DNA of 64,000 nt from Nocardioides houyundeii (lineage in GTDB: Bacteria; Actinomycetota; Actinomycetes; Propionibacteriales; Nocardioidaceae). The notes below the pieces were generated by a model. It did no database searches. It saw nothing but the letters and a program-made list of their open reading frames with translations, and was not told the origin of the DNA. Position numbers and translations under genes: made by a program. Location: NCBI RefSeq assembly GCF_002865585.1, contig NZ_CP025581.1:2604001-2668000 (forward strand), in the 5' to 3' direction. How positions within the stretch are numbered: position 1 is the stretch's first letter; each line of letters opens with the position of its first letter. Below are positions 41,910 through 49,436 of this stretch, one piece after another.

Positions 41910-42376
41910 CCGCGCGCCCGCTCGGCGCGCGGGTAGCGGTTGACCCAGCCCCAGAAGCGCTCGTCGTGGCTGGGCTCGAGAAGGTGCGCCAGCTCGTGCA
42001 CGATCACGTAGTCGATGACCCAGGTGGGCAGACCCTGGAGCCGGGCCGAGAGCCTGATGGACCGGTCGCCGGGCGTGCAGGAACCCCAGCGGCTGCGCTG
42101 GTTGCCGACCCAGCGCACCGATGCCGGCTGGGCCAGCCCACCGAAGATGTCGTTGTTGAGCTGGCTCGCGCGGGCCAGGAGCTGGTCGTCGCTGGGACGC
42201 TTGCGCGCCTCCGAGCGCTCCAGCCGGGCCACCATGTCGCGCACCCAGCGCCCTTCCTCGCGCTTGCTCATCGCCGCGGGGATGAGCACCACGATCCTGT
42301 CGCCCTCCCGATAGGCCGACACGGTACGACGGCGCCGCTTGCTGCGCCGTACCTCGACCTCCGCCCCCGGATCCAT
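41822..42376 (-). CDS. YgjP-like M48-type metallopeptidase domain protein
   Basis: This 184-residue protein has the zinc motif HELAHLLEPSHDERFW near residue 130, typical of the YgjP/UPF0758-associated metal-dependent hydrolase group. The conserved RSRWGSCTPGDRSIRLSARL block lies just before it. The N terminus is Arg-rich (EVRRSKRRRRTVSAYREG). It is cytoplasmic with no signal. Substrate unknown. The ATG at 42376 is chosen because homology begins there. It converges with the NUDIX gene, their ends overlapping. Confidence 0.87.
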   Translation of the reverse strand: MDPGAEVEVRRSKRRRRTVSAYREGDRIVVLIPAAMSKREEGRWVRDMVARLERSEARKRPSDDQLLARASQLNNDIFGGLAQPASVRWVGNQRSRWGSCTPGDRSIRLSARLQGLPTWVIDYVIVHELAHLLEPSHDERFWGWVNRYPRAERARGYLLGWSAAAQVDPPDSEGPPGREDEVID

Positions 42377-42386
42377 AAGCGTGACG

Positions 42387-43430
42387 CTACTGGTTGGCCC
42401 ACGCCAGCAGTCGATCCTGCGACCACGTGTTGACAATGCGGTCCGGATCGATGCCGGCCGCCTCCGCCCGCTCGCACCCGTAGTCGAGCATGTCGAGCTG
42501 CCCGGGCGCGTGGGCGTCGCTGTCGATGGAGAACAGGCACCCCACGTCCCGCGCCAGCTCCAGCAGGGCGGTGGGCGGGTCCCGCCGCTCCGGCCTGCTG
42601 TTGATCTCGACCGCGACGTCGCCGGCCAGGCACGCCTCGAAGACGGCTCGGGCGTCGAACTGGCTCTGCGCCCGCACCCCCCGGTTGCCGGTGACCAGGC
42701 GCCCGGTGCAGTGCCCCAGGACGTTCATCAACGGGTGGGTGGTGGCGGCCACCATGCGGCGGGTCATCGCGTCGGCGTCCATGGCCAGCTTGGAGTGCAC
42801 GCTGGCGACGCGTACGTCGAGCCGCGCCAGCATCTCGTCGGTCTGGTCGAGGCTCCCGTCGTCGAGGATGTCGACCTCGATGCCCTTGAGCAGCGTGAAG
42901 CCCCCTCCCCCCAGATGGGTGTTGACCGCGTCGATGACGTCGAGCTGACGGGCCAACCGTCCCGCGGAGAGCCCGTGCGCCACCTTCAGGCGCGGCGAGT
43001 GGTCGGTGAGCACGAGGTACTCGTGCCCCAGCTCCATGGCCGTGAAGGCCATCTCCTCCAGCGGCGAGCCGCCGTCGGACCAGTCCGAGTGGGAGTGCAG
43101 GTCCCCGCGCAGCGCCTCCCGCAGCTCCCGGCCGCCGGTGGCCAGCGGTCCGGCGTACCGCTCCTCGAGCTCGGCCAGGCGCTCGGGCACCCTGCCCTGC
43201 GCCGCGGCCGCGATCACCGCGGCGGTGCTGCGCCCGACCCCGGGCAGGGCGGTCAGCGTCTCCTCGTCGAGGTGGCGCGCCAGCTCGGAGGGGGCCAGCG
43301 GCAGGATGGCGGCGGCCGCCGCCCGGTAGGCCTTCACCTTGTAGGTGTCCTCCCGGGCGCGCTCCAGCAGGAACGCGATTCTGCGCAGCGCTGCCACGGG
43401 CCCCAGCTCGGACCGGCTCTCCTCAGGCAC
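42387..43430 (-). CDS. PHP-domain phosphoesterase with HhH domain (PolX C-terminal-like)
   Basis: This 347-residue protein has an N-terminal PolX-like helical region with a helix-hairpin-helix (LPGVGRSTAAVI, residues about 62-73) and a PHP domain beginning DLHSHSDWSDGG at 110-121. Further metal ligands are present in LVLTDHSP, GIEVDIL, SVHSKL and INSRPERRDP. It resembles family X DNA polymerase without the polymerase domain, so a DNA 3'-end or phosphoesterase role is likely. The start is GTG at 43430 with GGAGGAA upstream. It lies eleven bases from the YgjP-like gene on the same strand. Confidence 0.9.
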   Translation of the reverse strand: MPEESRSELGPVAALRRIAFLLERAREDTYKVKAYRAAAAAILPLAPSELARHLDEETLTALPGVGRSTAAVIAAAAQGRVPERLAELEERYAGPLATGGRELREALRGDLHSHSDWSDGGSPLEEMAFTAMELGHEYLVLTDHSPRLKVAHGLSAGRLARQLDVIDAVNTHLGGGGFTLLKGIEVDILDDGSLDQTDEMLARLDVRVASVHSKLAMDADAMTRRMVAATTHPLMNVLGHCTGRLVTGNRGVRAQSQFDARAVFEACLAGDVAVEINSRPERRDPPTALLELARDVGCLFSIDSDAHAPGQLDMLDYGCERAEAAGIDPDRIVNTWSQDRLLAWANQ

Positions 43431-43617
43431 GAATCTTTCCTCCACAACCGCCGCTGCGGCATCGGTGCTGCTCAGCCGGGTGCCGCATGGCGTTCCCGGG
43501 CGCGTCCTCCACAGGCGAATCCTGCCATCAAGCGGGTCATCCACAGTTCTGAGCAGTTTTGCACAGCTTCTCCACAGGCTGTTCACCCTCCGAACAGGTC
43601 AAATACCTGCATTCCGG

Positions 43618-43646
43618 TTGACCCACCGGTGCGGACTCCCTAGCGT
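43618..43646 (+). promoter_or_regulatory. Strong sigma70-type promoter
   Basis: TTGACC (43618-43623) and TAGCGT (43641-43646) are separated by 17 bases. The promoter points to a C/G-rich hairpin that ends at 43723, more than 150 bases before the next gene, so it may drive a small RNA rather than the downstream gene alone. Confidence 0.6.
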
Positions 43647-43652
43647 TCGGCA

Positions 43653-43727
43653 CTGACGAGGCCCCGGCCGGGTCGCGGACGTTCGCAAGGGGAAGGCACG
43701 CGTTCGCGCTCGGCGGGGGCCTCTTCT
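43653..43727 (+). ncRNA. Candidate small structured RNA
   Basis: Just downstream of the promoter, GAGGCCCC (43658-43665) can pair with GGGGCCTC (43716-43723), closing a 66-base element with inner G/C stems, followed by TTCTGC. No gene lies in this interval. It could be a terminated small RNA or a leader element of the downstream DUF5679 gene. Family unknown. Confidence 0.35.
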
Positions 43728-43890
43728 GCGCCCGGACGATTTCACGCTCACCGGTGTGCCGTTCACGCCTGCGACCGCCGGTGGCGTAGTGTTTCGAGCG
43801 GTCTGGGACCCATTCGTCCCTGGACTCCGACGGGCTTCCCCGATCCCCCCGTCGCGACGACCAAGCAATACCAATCACAAGGAGGCCGTC

Positions 43891-44049
43891 ATGGCGGAGA
43901 CCTGGAGCGGCGAGTTCTACTGCGTCAAGTGCAAGGAGAAGCGCGAGGCGGAGGGTGAGGTCAAGGTCAATGACAAGGGCACCCGGATGGCCAAGGCTGT
44001 CTGCCCTGTCTGCAGCACCAACCTGAACCGCATCCTCGGCAAGGCGTGA
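43891..44049 (+). CDS. DUF5679 zinc-ribbon protein (52 aa)
   Basis: This small protein starts MAETWSGEFYCVKCKEKR and has two CxxC pairs (YCVKC at residues 10-14 and CPVC at 38-41), a zinc ribbon. The core matches DUF5679, common in actinobacteria. Function unknown. An AGGAGG site six bases before the ATG and even codon use support expression. A 36-bp palindrome 25 bases after the stop should terminate it. Confidence 0.88.
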   Translation: MAETWSGEFYCVKCKEKREAEGEVKVNDKGTRMAKAVCPVCSTNLNRILGKA

Positions 44050-44074
44050 CTCACGCCCCCACGCGGTAGTTCCT

Positions 44075-44110
44075 GACGACGGCGTCACCCGATCGGGTGA
44101 CGCCGTCGTC
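44075..44110 (+). terminator. Terminator, 36-bp perfect palindrome
   Basis: GACGACGGCGTCACCC and its exact complement flank GATC, giving a full 36-bp palindrome, then GTTTTCTC. It follows the DUF5679 gene. Confidence 0.8.
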
Positions 44111-44214
44111 GTTTTCTCGACCCGAGCCCGCAGTCTGCGGACCCGCACGGTTCACCCGGCGCCCCTGTGGACGAGCTCGGCGGCGGAGCCTGCGGTCCTG
44201 CGAGGCTGGCCGGC

Positions 44215-45030
44215 ATGACCTCCACCTCCGAGACGCTGAGACTGCGCCGCGGAGTCGGCGTGCTGCCGCGCGGCAACGGCCTGCTGCAGGTCGGCCACGA
44301 CCCCAGCCGGCGGGTGCTGCTCCCCGACACTCCCTCCATCGCCGGGTTCCTCCACGACCTCGCGGCCGGGGTCGACCCGCCTCAGGCTCCGGAGCTGGAG
44401 CAGGTCGTGGCCACCTTGAGGAGCAACGGCCTGGTGGTGGACGCGGGCGACCGGCGCCGTCGTCATCGCGCTCGCTCGAGGACCTCGGTGGAGGTCCTGG
44501 GACCCGACCCCTGGCGACGAGAGCTGACCCTGCTGCTCGTGGAGGCGGGCCTGGGCCCCCCGGGGCTGTCGCCGCCCTCCCAGGACGGGACGACGGCCGA
44601 CGGCGTCACGGTGCTGCTCAGTGCCGGCGAGCCGGACCGGGAGTACGTCGACGCTCTCACCCATGCCGGCGACCCGGTGCTCTTCCTCAGCGTGGTCGAC
44701 GCCCGGGTCCGGCTGGGACCGTTCGTGCTCCCCGGAGTCACCGCGTGCCTGCGCTGCGTCGATGCCCACCTCGCCGCCGTCGACCCGTGGCACACCGGGG
44801 CGCTACCGGCCGCCGCCCGCGGTGAGTTCCCCCTGGACCTGCCGCCGTTGCTGATGCGGCTGGCGCTGGTCCGCGCCGCCGGGGACATTGCGGTGTGGGC
44901 CGAGGGCCGGCGCCCCCAGACCTGGTCGGCGACCACCTGGCTCGGGGAGGACCTGGACGCCGAGCACGAGACCTGGACCCGGCATCCGCACTGCGGCTGC
45001 AGCTGGGGAGACTCCCTGCTGACCCGATGA
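44215..45030 (+). CDS. Orphan TOMM/cyclodehydratase-like (leader-binding/ThiF-type) protein
   Basis: This 271-residue protein resembles the TOMM-precursor-leader-binding or cyclodehydratase partner group (ocin-ThiF-like). Residues about 10-75 look like a winged RRE-type region, and 165-262 carry zinc-type Cys pairs, CLRC at 178-181 and CGC at 260-262. No YcaO enzyme, precursor peptide or other TOMM gene is adjacent. Rv3196 seems, from memory, the positional counterpart in M. tuberculosis. It is conserved in actinobacteria beside whiB7 and uvrD2 and may have a non-RiPP role. ATG at 44215; function unproven. Confidence 0.7.
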   Translation: MTSTSETLRLRRGVGVLPRGNGLLQVGHDPSRRVLLPDTPSIAGFLHDLAAGVDPPQAPELEQVVATLRSNGLVVDAGDRRRRHRARSRTSVEVLGPDPWRRELTLLLVEAGLGPPGLSPPSQDGTTADGVTVLLSAGEPDREYVDALTHAGDPVLFLSVVDARVRLGPFVLPGVTACLRCVDAHLAAVDPWHTGALPAAARGEFPLDLPPLLMRLALVRAAGDIAVWAEGRRPQTWSATTWLGEDLDAEHETWTRHPHCGCSWGDSLLTR

Positions 45031-45048
45031 CCCGATGACCCGGTTCGA

Positions 45049-45090
45049 CACCTCGAGCCGAGCCCAGGACTTCGGGCTCGGCTCGAGGTG
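45049..45090. terminator. Bidirectional terminator hairpin
   Basis: Two 17-base perfect arms, CACCTCGAGCCGAGCCC and GGGCTCGGCTCGAGGTG, surround AGGACTTC between the converging TOMM-like gene and the small gene at 45124. Confidence 0.8.
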
Positions 45091-45123
45091 GTCGGCGATG
45101 CGATGTGCCGGGCTTGGCCTGGC

Positions 45124-45288
45124 TCAGATCGCCCGGGCCAGGGCCAGTCGCGCCTGCTGGGCAGCGCGCTCGGCCTTGCGGCTCATCCGCCGGGCGGCTG
45201 CCACATGACGCCCGCGCCGCAGCTCTTGCGCCTCTCCCAGGCGCACGGAATGCTGACTGCGAGCCAGCTCCTCATACATCAGGTTCAT
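45124..45288 (-). CDS. Small basic helical protein (54 aa) downstream of whiB7
   Basis: This short protein starts MNLMYEELARSQHSVRLGEAQEL and is helical and Arg/Ala-rich (RRMSRKAERAAQQARLALARAI). It lies downstream of whiB7 on the same strand, about 84 bases away. The ATG at 45288 has GGAAG seven bases upstream. The GTG start at 45318 is less likely. No family is known to me. Similar small proteins beside whiB genes occur in relatives, from memory. Confidence 0.6.
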   Translation of the reverse strand: MNLMYEELARSQHSVRLGEAQELRRGRHVAAARRMSRKAERAAQQARLALARAI

Positions 45289-45372
45289 CTCAGTGCTTCC
45301 GTTCTGTGTGGTGTTCACTTCTGGTGGTCTTCACTTCGCGTGGTGTTCGAGTCCCTGGCCGAGGCCGCCGGG

Positions 45373-45657
45373 TCAGGCAGCGAAGCCGTCCGGGCTCTTG
45401 CGGGGCCGGCCCCGGGGCCGCTTGCGTGGGATCACCGCTCCCTGGAGGAAAAGCTCCCCACCCCAGACGCCCCATGGCTCGCGGCGCTCCAGGGCCTCGG
45501 CGAGGCACTGGGTCCGGACCGGGCAGCCCTGGCACAGACTCTTGGCGTGCTCCACGTCGTCGGGACGCTCGGCGAACCAGAGCTCCGGGTCGTTGACGCG
45601 GCACGGAGCCGACGACGGGTCCGAGGTCTTGGTGCGGTCGAGAACGCTGGTGGTCAT
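45373..45657 (-). CDS. whiB7: WhiB7-type transcriptional regulator
   Basis: This 94-residue WhiB protein has Cys19, Cys42, Cys45 and Cys51 for a [4Fe-4S] cluster, the turn GVWGG at residues 63-67, and a C-terminal AT-hook RGRPRK (82-87). An AT-hook separates WhiB7 from other WhiB proteins. WhiB7 activates intrinsic antibiotic resistance genes with the primary sigma factor. AAGGAGGTGA precedes the ATG. A leader ORF and a terminator-type attenuator lie upstream (45701-45951). The uvrD2 neighbour is conserved. Confidence 0.95.
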   Translation of the reverse strand: MTTSVLDRTKTSDPSSAPCRVNDPELWFAERPDDVEHAKSLCQGCPVRTQCLAEALERREPWGVWGGELFLQGAVIPRKRPRGRPRKSPDGFAA

Positions 45658-45700
45658 ATGTGTCACCTCCTTGGGTGCTGACCTGGTCATGGGCGGATGA

Positions 45701-45743
45701 GGAAAAAGAAAAGGCCGCGAATCCCGGTGAGGGATCCGCGGCC
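45701..45743 (-). terminator. whiB7 leader attenuator
   Basis: On the minus strand GGCCGCGGATCCC pairs with GGGATTCGCGGCC (one mismatch, loop TCACC), followed by TTTTCTTTTTCC. It lies between the leader ORF and whiB7, about 43 bases before the start. It fits antibiotic-triggered antitermination. Confidence 0.88.
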
Positions 45744-45765
45744 TGGAGATGCCGTCTGTCAGCTG

Positions 45766-45951
45766 TCAACAGAGCGGTGGTCTCCAGGCAGAGTTCTCCC
45801 AGATAACGGGCTTGTTCGGCGCCACGAGGCGGCAGGGAACCTCGGCGAACGAACCTGCGCGGTGGCCGGCGTAGGTCCCGTTGGCAGCACCGGTCACGCG
45901 CGCGCCAAAGGACGGCAGCTGGGCCGTCACGGTGTTGGTGATGCTGTCCAT
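45766..45951 (-). CDS. whiB7 upstream leader ORF (uORF, 61 aa)
   Basis: This 61-residue leader starts MDSITNTVTAQLPSFG and ends NSAWRPPLC, with AGGAGG eight bases before its ATG. Its stop lies 23 bases before the attenuator stem. In mycobacteria and streptomycetes whiB7 is preceded by such a leader ORF. Ribosome stalling on it by antibiotics is thought to change attenuator folding. The end Pro-Pro-Leu-Cys may slow translation. Its amino-acid sequence is not obviously shared with known leaders. An upstream AT-rich stretch at 46050-46072 may be the WhiB7-type promoter. Confidence 0.8.
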   Translation of the reverse strand: MDSITNTVTAQLPSFGARVTGAANGTYAGHRAGSFAEVPCRLVAPNKPVIWENSAWRPPLC

Positions 45952-46049
45952 GTGGTCCACCTCCTCGACTCCTCTGGCGCCGACCGTGCCTCGGTCGTTG
46001 CGCGACGTGATTGCGTTCACAGAAAACTATCGTGGCCCCGCAGTCAGGG

Positions 46050-46072
46050 GCAAACGAATTAATCGGGTAATT
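46050..46072 (-). promoter_or_regulatory. AT-rich promoter region of the whiB7 leader
   Basis: On the minus strand ACCCGATTAATTCGTTTGCC is followed some 20 bases later by GATAGTTT. AT-rich blocks just above the -35 element are typical of WhiB7-dependent promoters, so autoregulation is possible. Confidence 0.5.
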
Positions 46073-46105
46073 CGCGCCAGCTCGCTTCCAGCGGGTGCGC
46101 AGCCC

Positions 46106-48145
46106 TCAGGCGAGCAGCGCGCGGAGCTCCTCGCCGTACCGTTCGAGCTTCTTCGACCCCACCCCGGCGATGCTCAGCAGGTCGGCGTCGTTGGTCGGCC
46201 GCTTCTCCGCGATCAGCTGCAGGGTGGCGTCGGTGAAGATCACGTAGGCCGGCACCTCGTCGGCGCCGGCGCGCTCCCGCCGCCACTCGCGCAGCGCCTC
46301 GTAGAGCGTCTCGTCGTAGGACGCCGGGCAGTCCGCGCACCGCCCCACCTTCTTCTCGGCGGCGTGGGCGAGTGGGCGCCCGCACTCCCGACAGTGCAGT
46401 GCCTTCCGCGACCGCCTGGTGGGACGCTGGCCGCCGGGGGCGGTGAGCTCGGCGGATCCCGAGATCGACTCCAGGAAGCGCGAGGGCTTGCGGCTGGCGC
46501 GGCCCCCCGGGTTGCGGGCCTGGGCCCAGCTCAGCGACAGGACCCGACGAGCGCGCGTCATGCCCACGTACAGCAGCCGCCGCTCCTCCTCGACCTCGGC
46601 CGGCGACTGCGCGTAGATGATGGGCAGCGTCCCCTCGCCCAGTCCCACGAGGAAGACCGCGTCCCACTCGAGCCCCTTGGCCGTGTGCAGCGTGGCCAGG
46701 GTGACCCCCTCGGCAACTGGGGCGTGCTGCTCGGCGGCGCGCCGGTCCAGGTCGTCGACGAAGGCCCCGAGGTCTCCCCCGTCGCGGGCGAACTCCACAG
46801 CCTGGTCGACCAGTGCCTGCAGCGACTCCCACCGGTCCCGGGTCTGGCCGCGCGCGGTGGGGGCCTCAGCAGACCAGCCCATGCCGGAGAGCGTGTCGCG
46901 GACAACCTCCACCACGTCGGCGGCGGCTTCTCCGGAGCGGGCCGTGCCACGCAGCAGGGTGACTGCCTGCCGCACCTCGGCACGGTCGAAGAAGCGCGCC
47001 GCACCGCGCACGACGTACGGGACGCCGCGTGCCGCCAGGGCGTCCTCGAACGCCTCGGACTGGGCGTTGATCCGGAGCAGCACGGCGACCTCGCTCGCCG
47101 GGGTGCCGCTCTGGAGCAGCCGCGCCACCCGCTCCGCGACCGCGGTGGCCTCCGCCACCTCGTCGGGGTGGGTGAACGACTCGACCTTCGGCCCGCTGGG
47201 TCGCTGGGCCACCAGCGCGACGCCCATGCTGGGGGTGCCGGCCAGCAGGGTGTTCGCGGCCTCCACGATCTCGGGGGTGGAGCGGTAGTTGCGCACCAGC
47301 TCCAGCGAGATGGCGTTGGGGAACCGGCTCGGGAAGTCCTTGAGGTAGCCGGCGTCGGCCCCGGCGAAGGAGTAGATGGTCTGGGACGGGTCGCCCACGA
47401 CACACAGCTCGTCGCGGCCGCCGAGCCACAGGTCCAGCAGCGCCGACTGCAGCGGCGAGGCGTCCTGGAACTCGTCCACCACGAACCACTTGTACTGGCG
47501 TCGGACCTCCGCCGCGACGCGGGCGTCGTCGGCCAGCATGCCGGCGGTGTAGAGGAGCACGTCCTCCATGTCCATCCGGTTCTGGGAGCGCTTGAGCTCC
47601 TCGTACGCCTCGTAGACGTGCGCCACCGTCTCCGGGGGCAGCTCGCCGACCTGCCGGCCCCGGGCGGGGGCAGCCCGGGGATAGTCGTCGGGAGAGATGT
47701 TGCTGACCTTGGACCACTCGACCTCCGAGGCCAGGTCGCGCAGCACGGCCTGGTCCGGGCTCAGCCGCTGGCGGCGCGCGGCGGTGGCCATCAGGCCGAG
47801 CTTGGACTCCACCAGCACGGGCAGGTCCTGGCCGTGCACGCGCGGCCAGAAGTAGCGCAGCTGCCTCAGGGCAGCGGAGTGGAACGTCCGTGCCTGGACG
47901 CCGGCGGCGCCCAGGGTGCGCAGACGTCCGCGCATCTCGCCCGCGGCCCGGGTCGTGAAGGTGACCGCCAGCACCTCGGAGGGAACGTAGATGCCGGTGG
48001 CCACGCCGAGCGCGATGCGGTGGGTGATCGCCCGGGTCTTGCCGGTGCCGGCGCCGGCCAGCACGCGCACCGGGCCGCGCAGCGCCTCCGCGACCCGTCG
48101 CTGCTCGGGGTCGAGGGCCGAGAGCAGGTCATCGGGGGTCGGCAC
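46106..48145 (-). CDS. uvrD2: UvrD2-type superfamily 1A DNA helicase
   Basis: This 679-residue helicase has Walker A AGAGTGKT near residue 30, a Walker B-type VVDEFQDAS near 240, GDPSQTIYSFAGA, and VRNYRST, LHTAKGLEWD and YVGMTRAR motifs of the UvrD/Rep family. After the motor come a Cys-rich segment (CRECGRPLAHAAEKKVGRCADCP, four Cys) and a C-terminal HRDC-like domain (about 600-679, ending GVGSKKLERYGEEL). That is the plan of mycobacterial UvrD2. GTG start with AGGAG. The whiB7 leader promoter lies 30 bases beyond its stop. Confidence 0.93.
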   Translation of the reverse strand: MPTPDDLLSALDPEQRRVAEALRGPVRVLAGAGTGKTRAITHRIALGVATGIYVPSEVLAVTFTTRAAGEMRGRLRTLGAAGVQARTFHSAALRQLRYFWPRVHGQDLPVLVESKLGLMATAARRQRLSPDQAVLRDLASEVEWSKVSNISPDDYPRAAPARGRQVGELPPETVAHVYEAYEELKRSQNRMDMEDVLLYTAGMLADDARVAAEVRRQYKWFVVDEFQDASPLQSALLDLWLGGRDELCVVGDPSQTIYSFAGADAGYLKDFPSRFPNAISLELVRNYRSTPEIVEAANTLLAGTPSMGVALVAQRPSGPKVESFTHPDEVAEATAVAERVARLLQSGTPASEVAVLLRINAQSEAFEDALAARGVPYVVRGAARFFDRAEVRQAVTLLRGTARSGEAAADVVEVVRDTLSGMGWSAEAPTARGQTRDRWESLQALVDQAVEFARDGGDLGAFVDDLDRRAAEQHAPVAEGVTLATLHTAKGLEWDAVFLVGLGEGTLPIIYAQSPAEVEEERRLLYVGMTRARRVLSLSWAQARNPGGRASRKPSRFLESISGSAELTAPGGQRPTRRSRKALHCRECGRPLAHAAEKKVGRCADCPASYDETLYEALREWRRERAGADEVPAYVIFTDATLQLIAEKRPTNDADLLSIAGVGSKKLERYGEELRALLA

Positions 48146-48237
48146 GCGGGAACATCTCCTGAGGTGGCACGGTTGGTGTGGAAGGACGAGCCTAGACGTC
48201 CGCGACGACAGCTGCGGACACGACGAAAGAGATTCAG

Positions 48238-48486
48238 ATGAGCACCTTCACGATGTACAGCACCCCCTGGTGCGGCTACTGCCACCGGCTGAAGGGTCAG
48301 CTGGAGCGCGAGGGAATCGCGTTCGACGTCGTGGACATCGAGCAGCACCCCGAGGCCGTCGAGATCGTGGAGAAGGCCAACAACGGCAACCAGACGGTGC
48401 CCACGCTGCTCTACGCCGACGGCTCCACCCAGACCAACCCGTCACTGAAGCAGGTCAAGGACAAGCTGGCCGAGCTGGCCGGCTGA
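48238..48486 (+). CDS. mrx1: Mycoredoxin (glutaredoxin-like)
   Basis: This 82-residue protein is a glutaredoxin-fold mycoredoxin with active site CGYC at residues 12-15 (PWCGYCHRLK) and the TVPTLLYADGS cis-Pro segment near residue 55. It uses mycothiol to reduce mixed disulfides in the cytoplasm. The gene lies divergent from uvrD2 with a 90-bp gap and ends six bases before the nudC stop. The same order occurs in mycobacteria (Rv3198A, from memory). Confidence 0.92.
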   Translation: MSTFTMYSTPWCGYCHRLKGQLEREGIAFDVVDIEQHPEAVEIVEKANNGNQTVPTLLYADGSTQTNPSLKQVKDKLAELAG

Positions 48487-48492
48487 CCCGGC

Positions 48493-49413
48493 TCACCATC
48501 CTCCCTGCAGCGGTGACCCGTACCAGTCCTCCAGCAGGGAGGATGAGATCGAGACCGAGCCCGGCACCACGATCTCTCCGGACGCGAGCCTGGACCGCAG
48601 GTCCTCGCGGGTGAACCACCGGGCCTCGGCGATCTCGGCCCCGTCGACGTCGATCTCGGTGGTCACGGCCTCGGCCACGAACCCGACCATCAGGCTCGCC
48701 GGCAGCGGCCAGGGCTGGCTGCCGAAGTAGGTCACGGCACCCACGGTGATCCCCACCTCCTCGGCGACCTCGCGACGCACGGCGTCCTCCAGGGTCTCCC
48801 CCGGCTCGCAGAACCCCGCGAGGGTGGACCAGCGGTCAGCCGGCCAGGTGGCCTGCCGTCCGAGCAGGATCTGCTCCTGCGCGGTGCCGCGCTCCCCGTG
48901 GGTCACCGCCATGATCACCGCCGGGTCGAGCCGCGGGAACTGCGACTTGCCGCAACCGGTGCACAGCAGCTCGTGCCCTGCCGCGCGCGGCCGCAGGGTG
49001 CTTCCGCACCGCGGGCAGTGCCGGGTGCTCCAGTGCCACTCGGCGAGACCCACCGCGTGGAAGAGCCAGGGGGCCTCGCGCGGCCCGGCCTCCTGGTCCG
49101 ACAGCGCGCCGAAGAGCCCGCGCAGCGGCAGCCATCCCTCCTCCTCGGTCGAGGCCGGCAGCAGGACCGCGAACCGGGTGACCTGGTCGCTGCGCCCCAG
49201 CAGCACGCGCAGCCCTTCCTGCGGAGCCTGGTCCGGCGCCAGCCAGTGCACCCGCCCCTGGGCGGCTCGCACCCGGGTGCCGGACACCACCAGGACCCGG
49301 GTGCTGGGGTCCGCCCACTGCTCGGCGAGCCACCGGTCGTCGGTCCGGTGCAGCCCTTCGCGGTTGTGGGCGTGGGCCGACAGGGCGACGTGGGGCAGTT
49401 CGCGGATGGGCAC
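48493..49413 (-). CDS. nudC: NAD(+)/NADH diphosphatase NudC-type NUDIX hydrolase
   Basis: This protein of about 306 residues has an N-terminal domain, a zinc ribbon (CPRCGSTL with a following LLCTGCGK) and a NUDIX box starting GFCEPGETL and ending REVAEEVGI, followed by SQPWPLPASLMVGF, a block typical of NADH pyrophosphatases. It cleaves NADH and removes NAD caps from RNA in known members. The GTG at 49413 is chosen: an ATG at 49437 would overlap the deoD start codon. A TATCCT hexamer six bases upstream suggests a leaderless transcript. Confidence 0.87.
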   Translation of the reverse strand: MPIRELPHVALSAHAHNREGLHRTDDRWLAEQWADPSTRVLVVSGTRVRAAQGRVHWLAPDQAPQEGLRVLLGRSDQVTRFAVLLPASTEEEGWLPLRGLFGALSDQEAGPREAPWLFHAVGLAEWHWSTRHCPRCGSTLRPRAAGHELLCTGCGKSQFPRLDPAVIMAVTHGERGTAQEQILLGRQATWPADRWSTLAGFCEPGETLEDAVRREVAEEVGITVGAVTYFGSQPWPLPASLMVGFVAEAVTTEIDVDGAEIAEARWFTREDLRSRLASGEIVVPGSVSISSSLLEDWYGSPLQGGW

Positions 49414-49436
49414 GTTGCGAGGATAGTTTCCCCCCA
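49411..49436. promoter_or_regulatory. Shared bidirectional promoter of nudC and deoD
   Basis: The 22-base gap contains AGGATAGTTT. On the minus strand this reads TATCCT, 6 bases before the nudC GTG. On the plus strand GATAGT ends 8 bases before the deoD ATG. Both could be -10 elements of leaderless transcripts. Confidence 0.5.

Noticed and set aside
43536..43585. DnaA-box-like words (TCATCCACA and TCTCCACAG)
   Set aside because: Only two poor matches, without dnaA, dnaN or an AT-rich unwinding region nearby; not enough for an origin.
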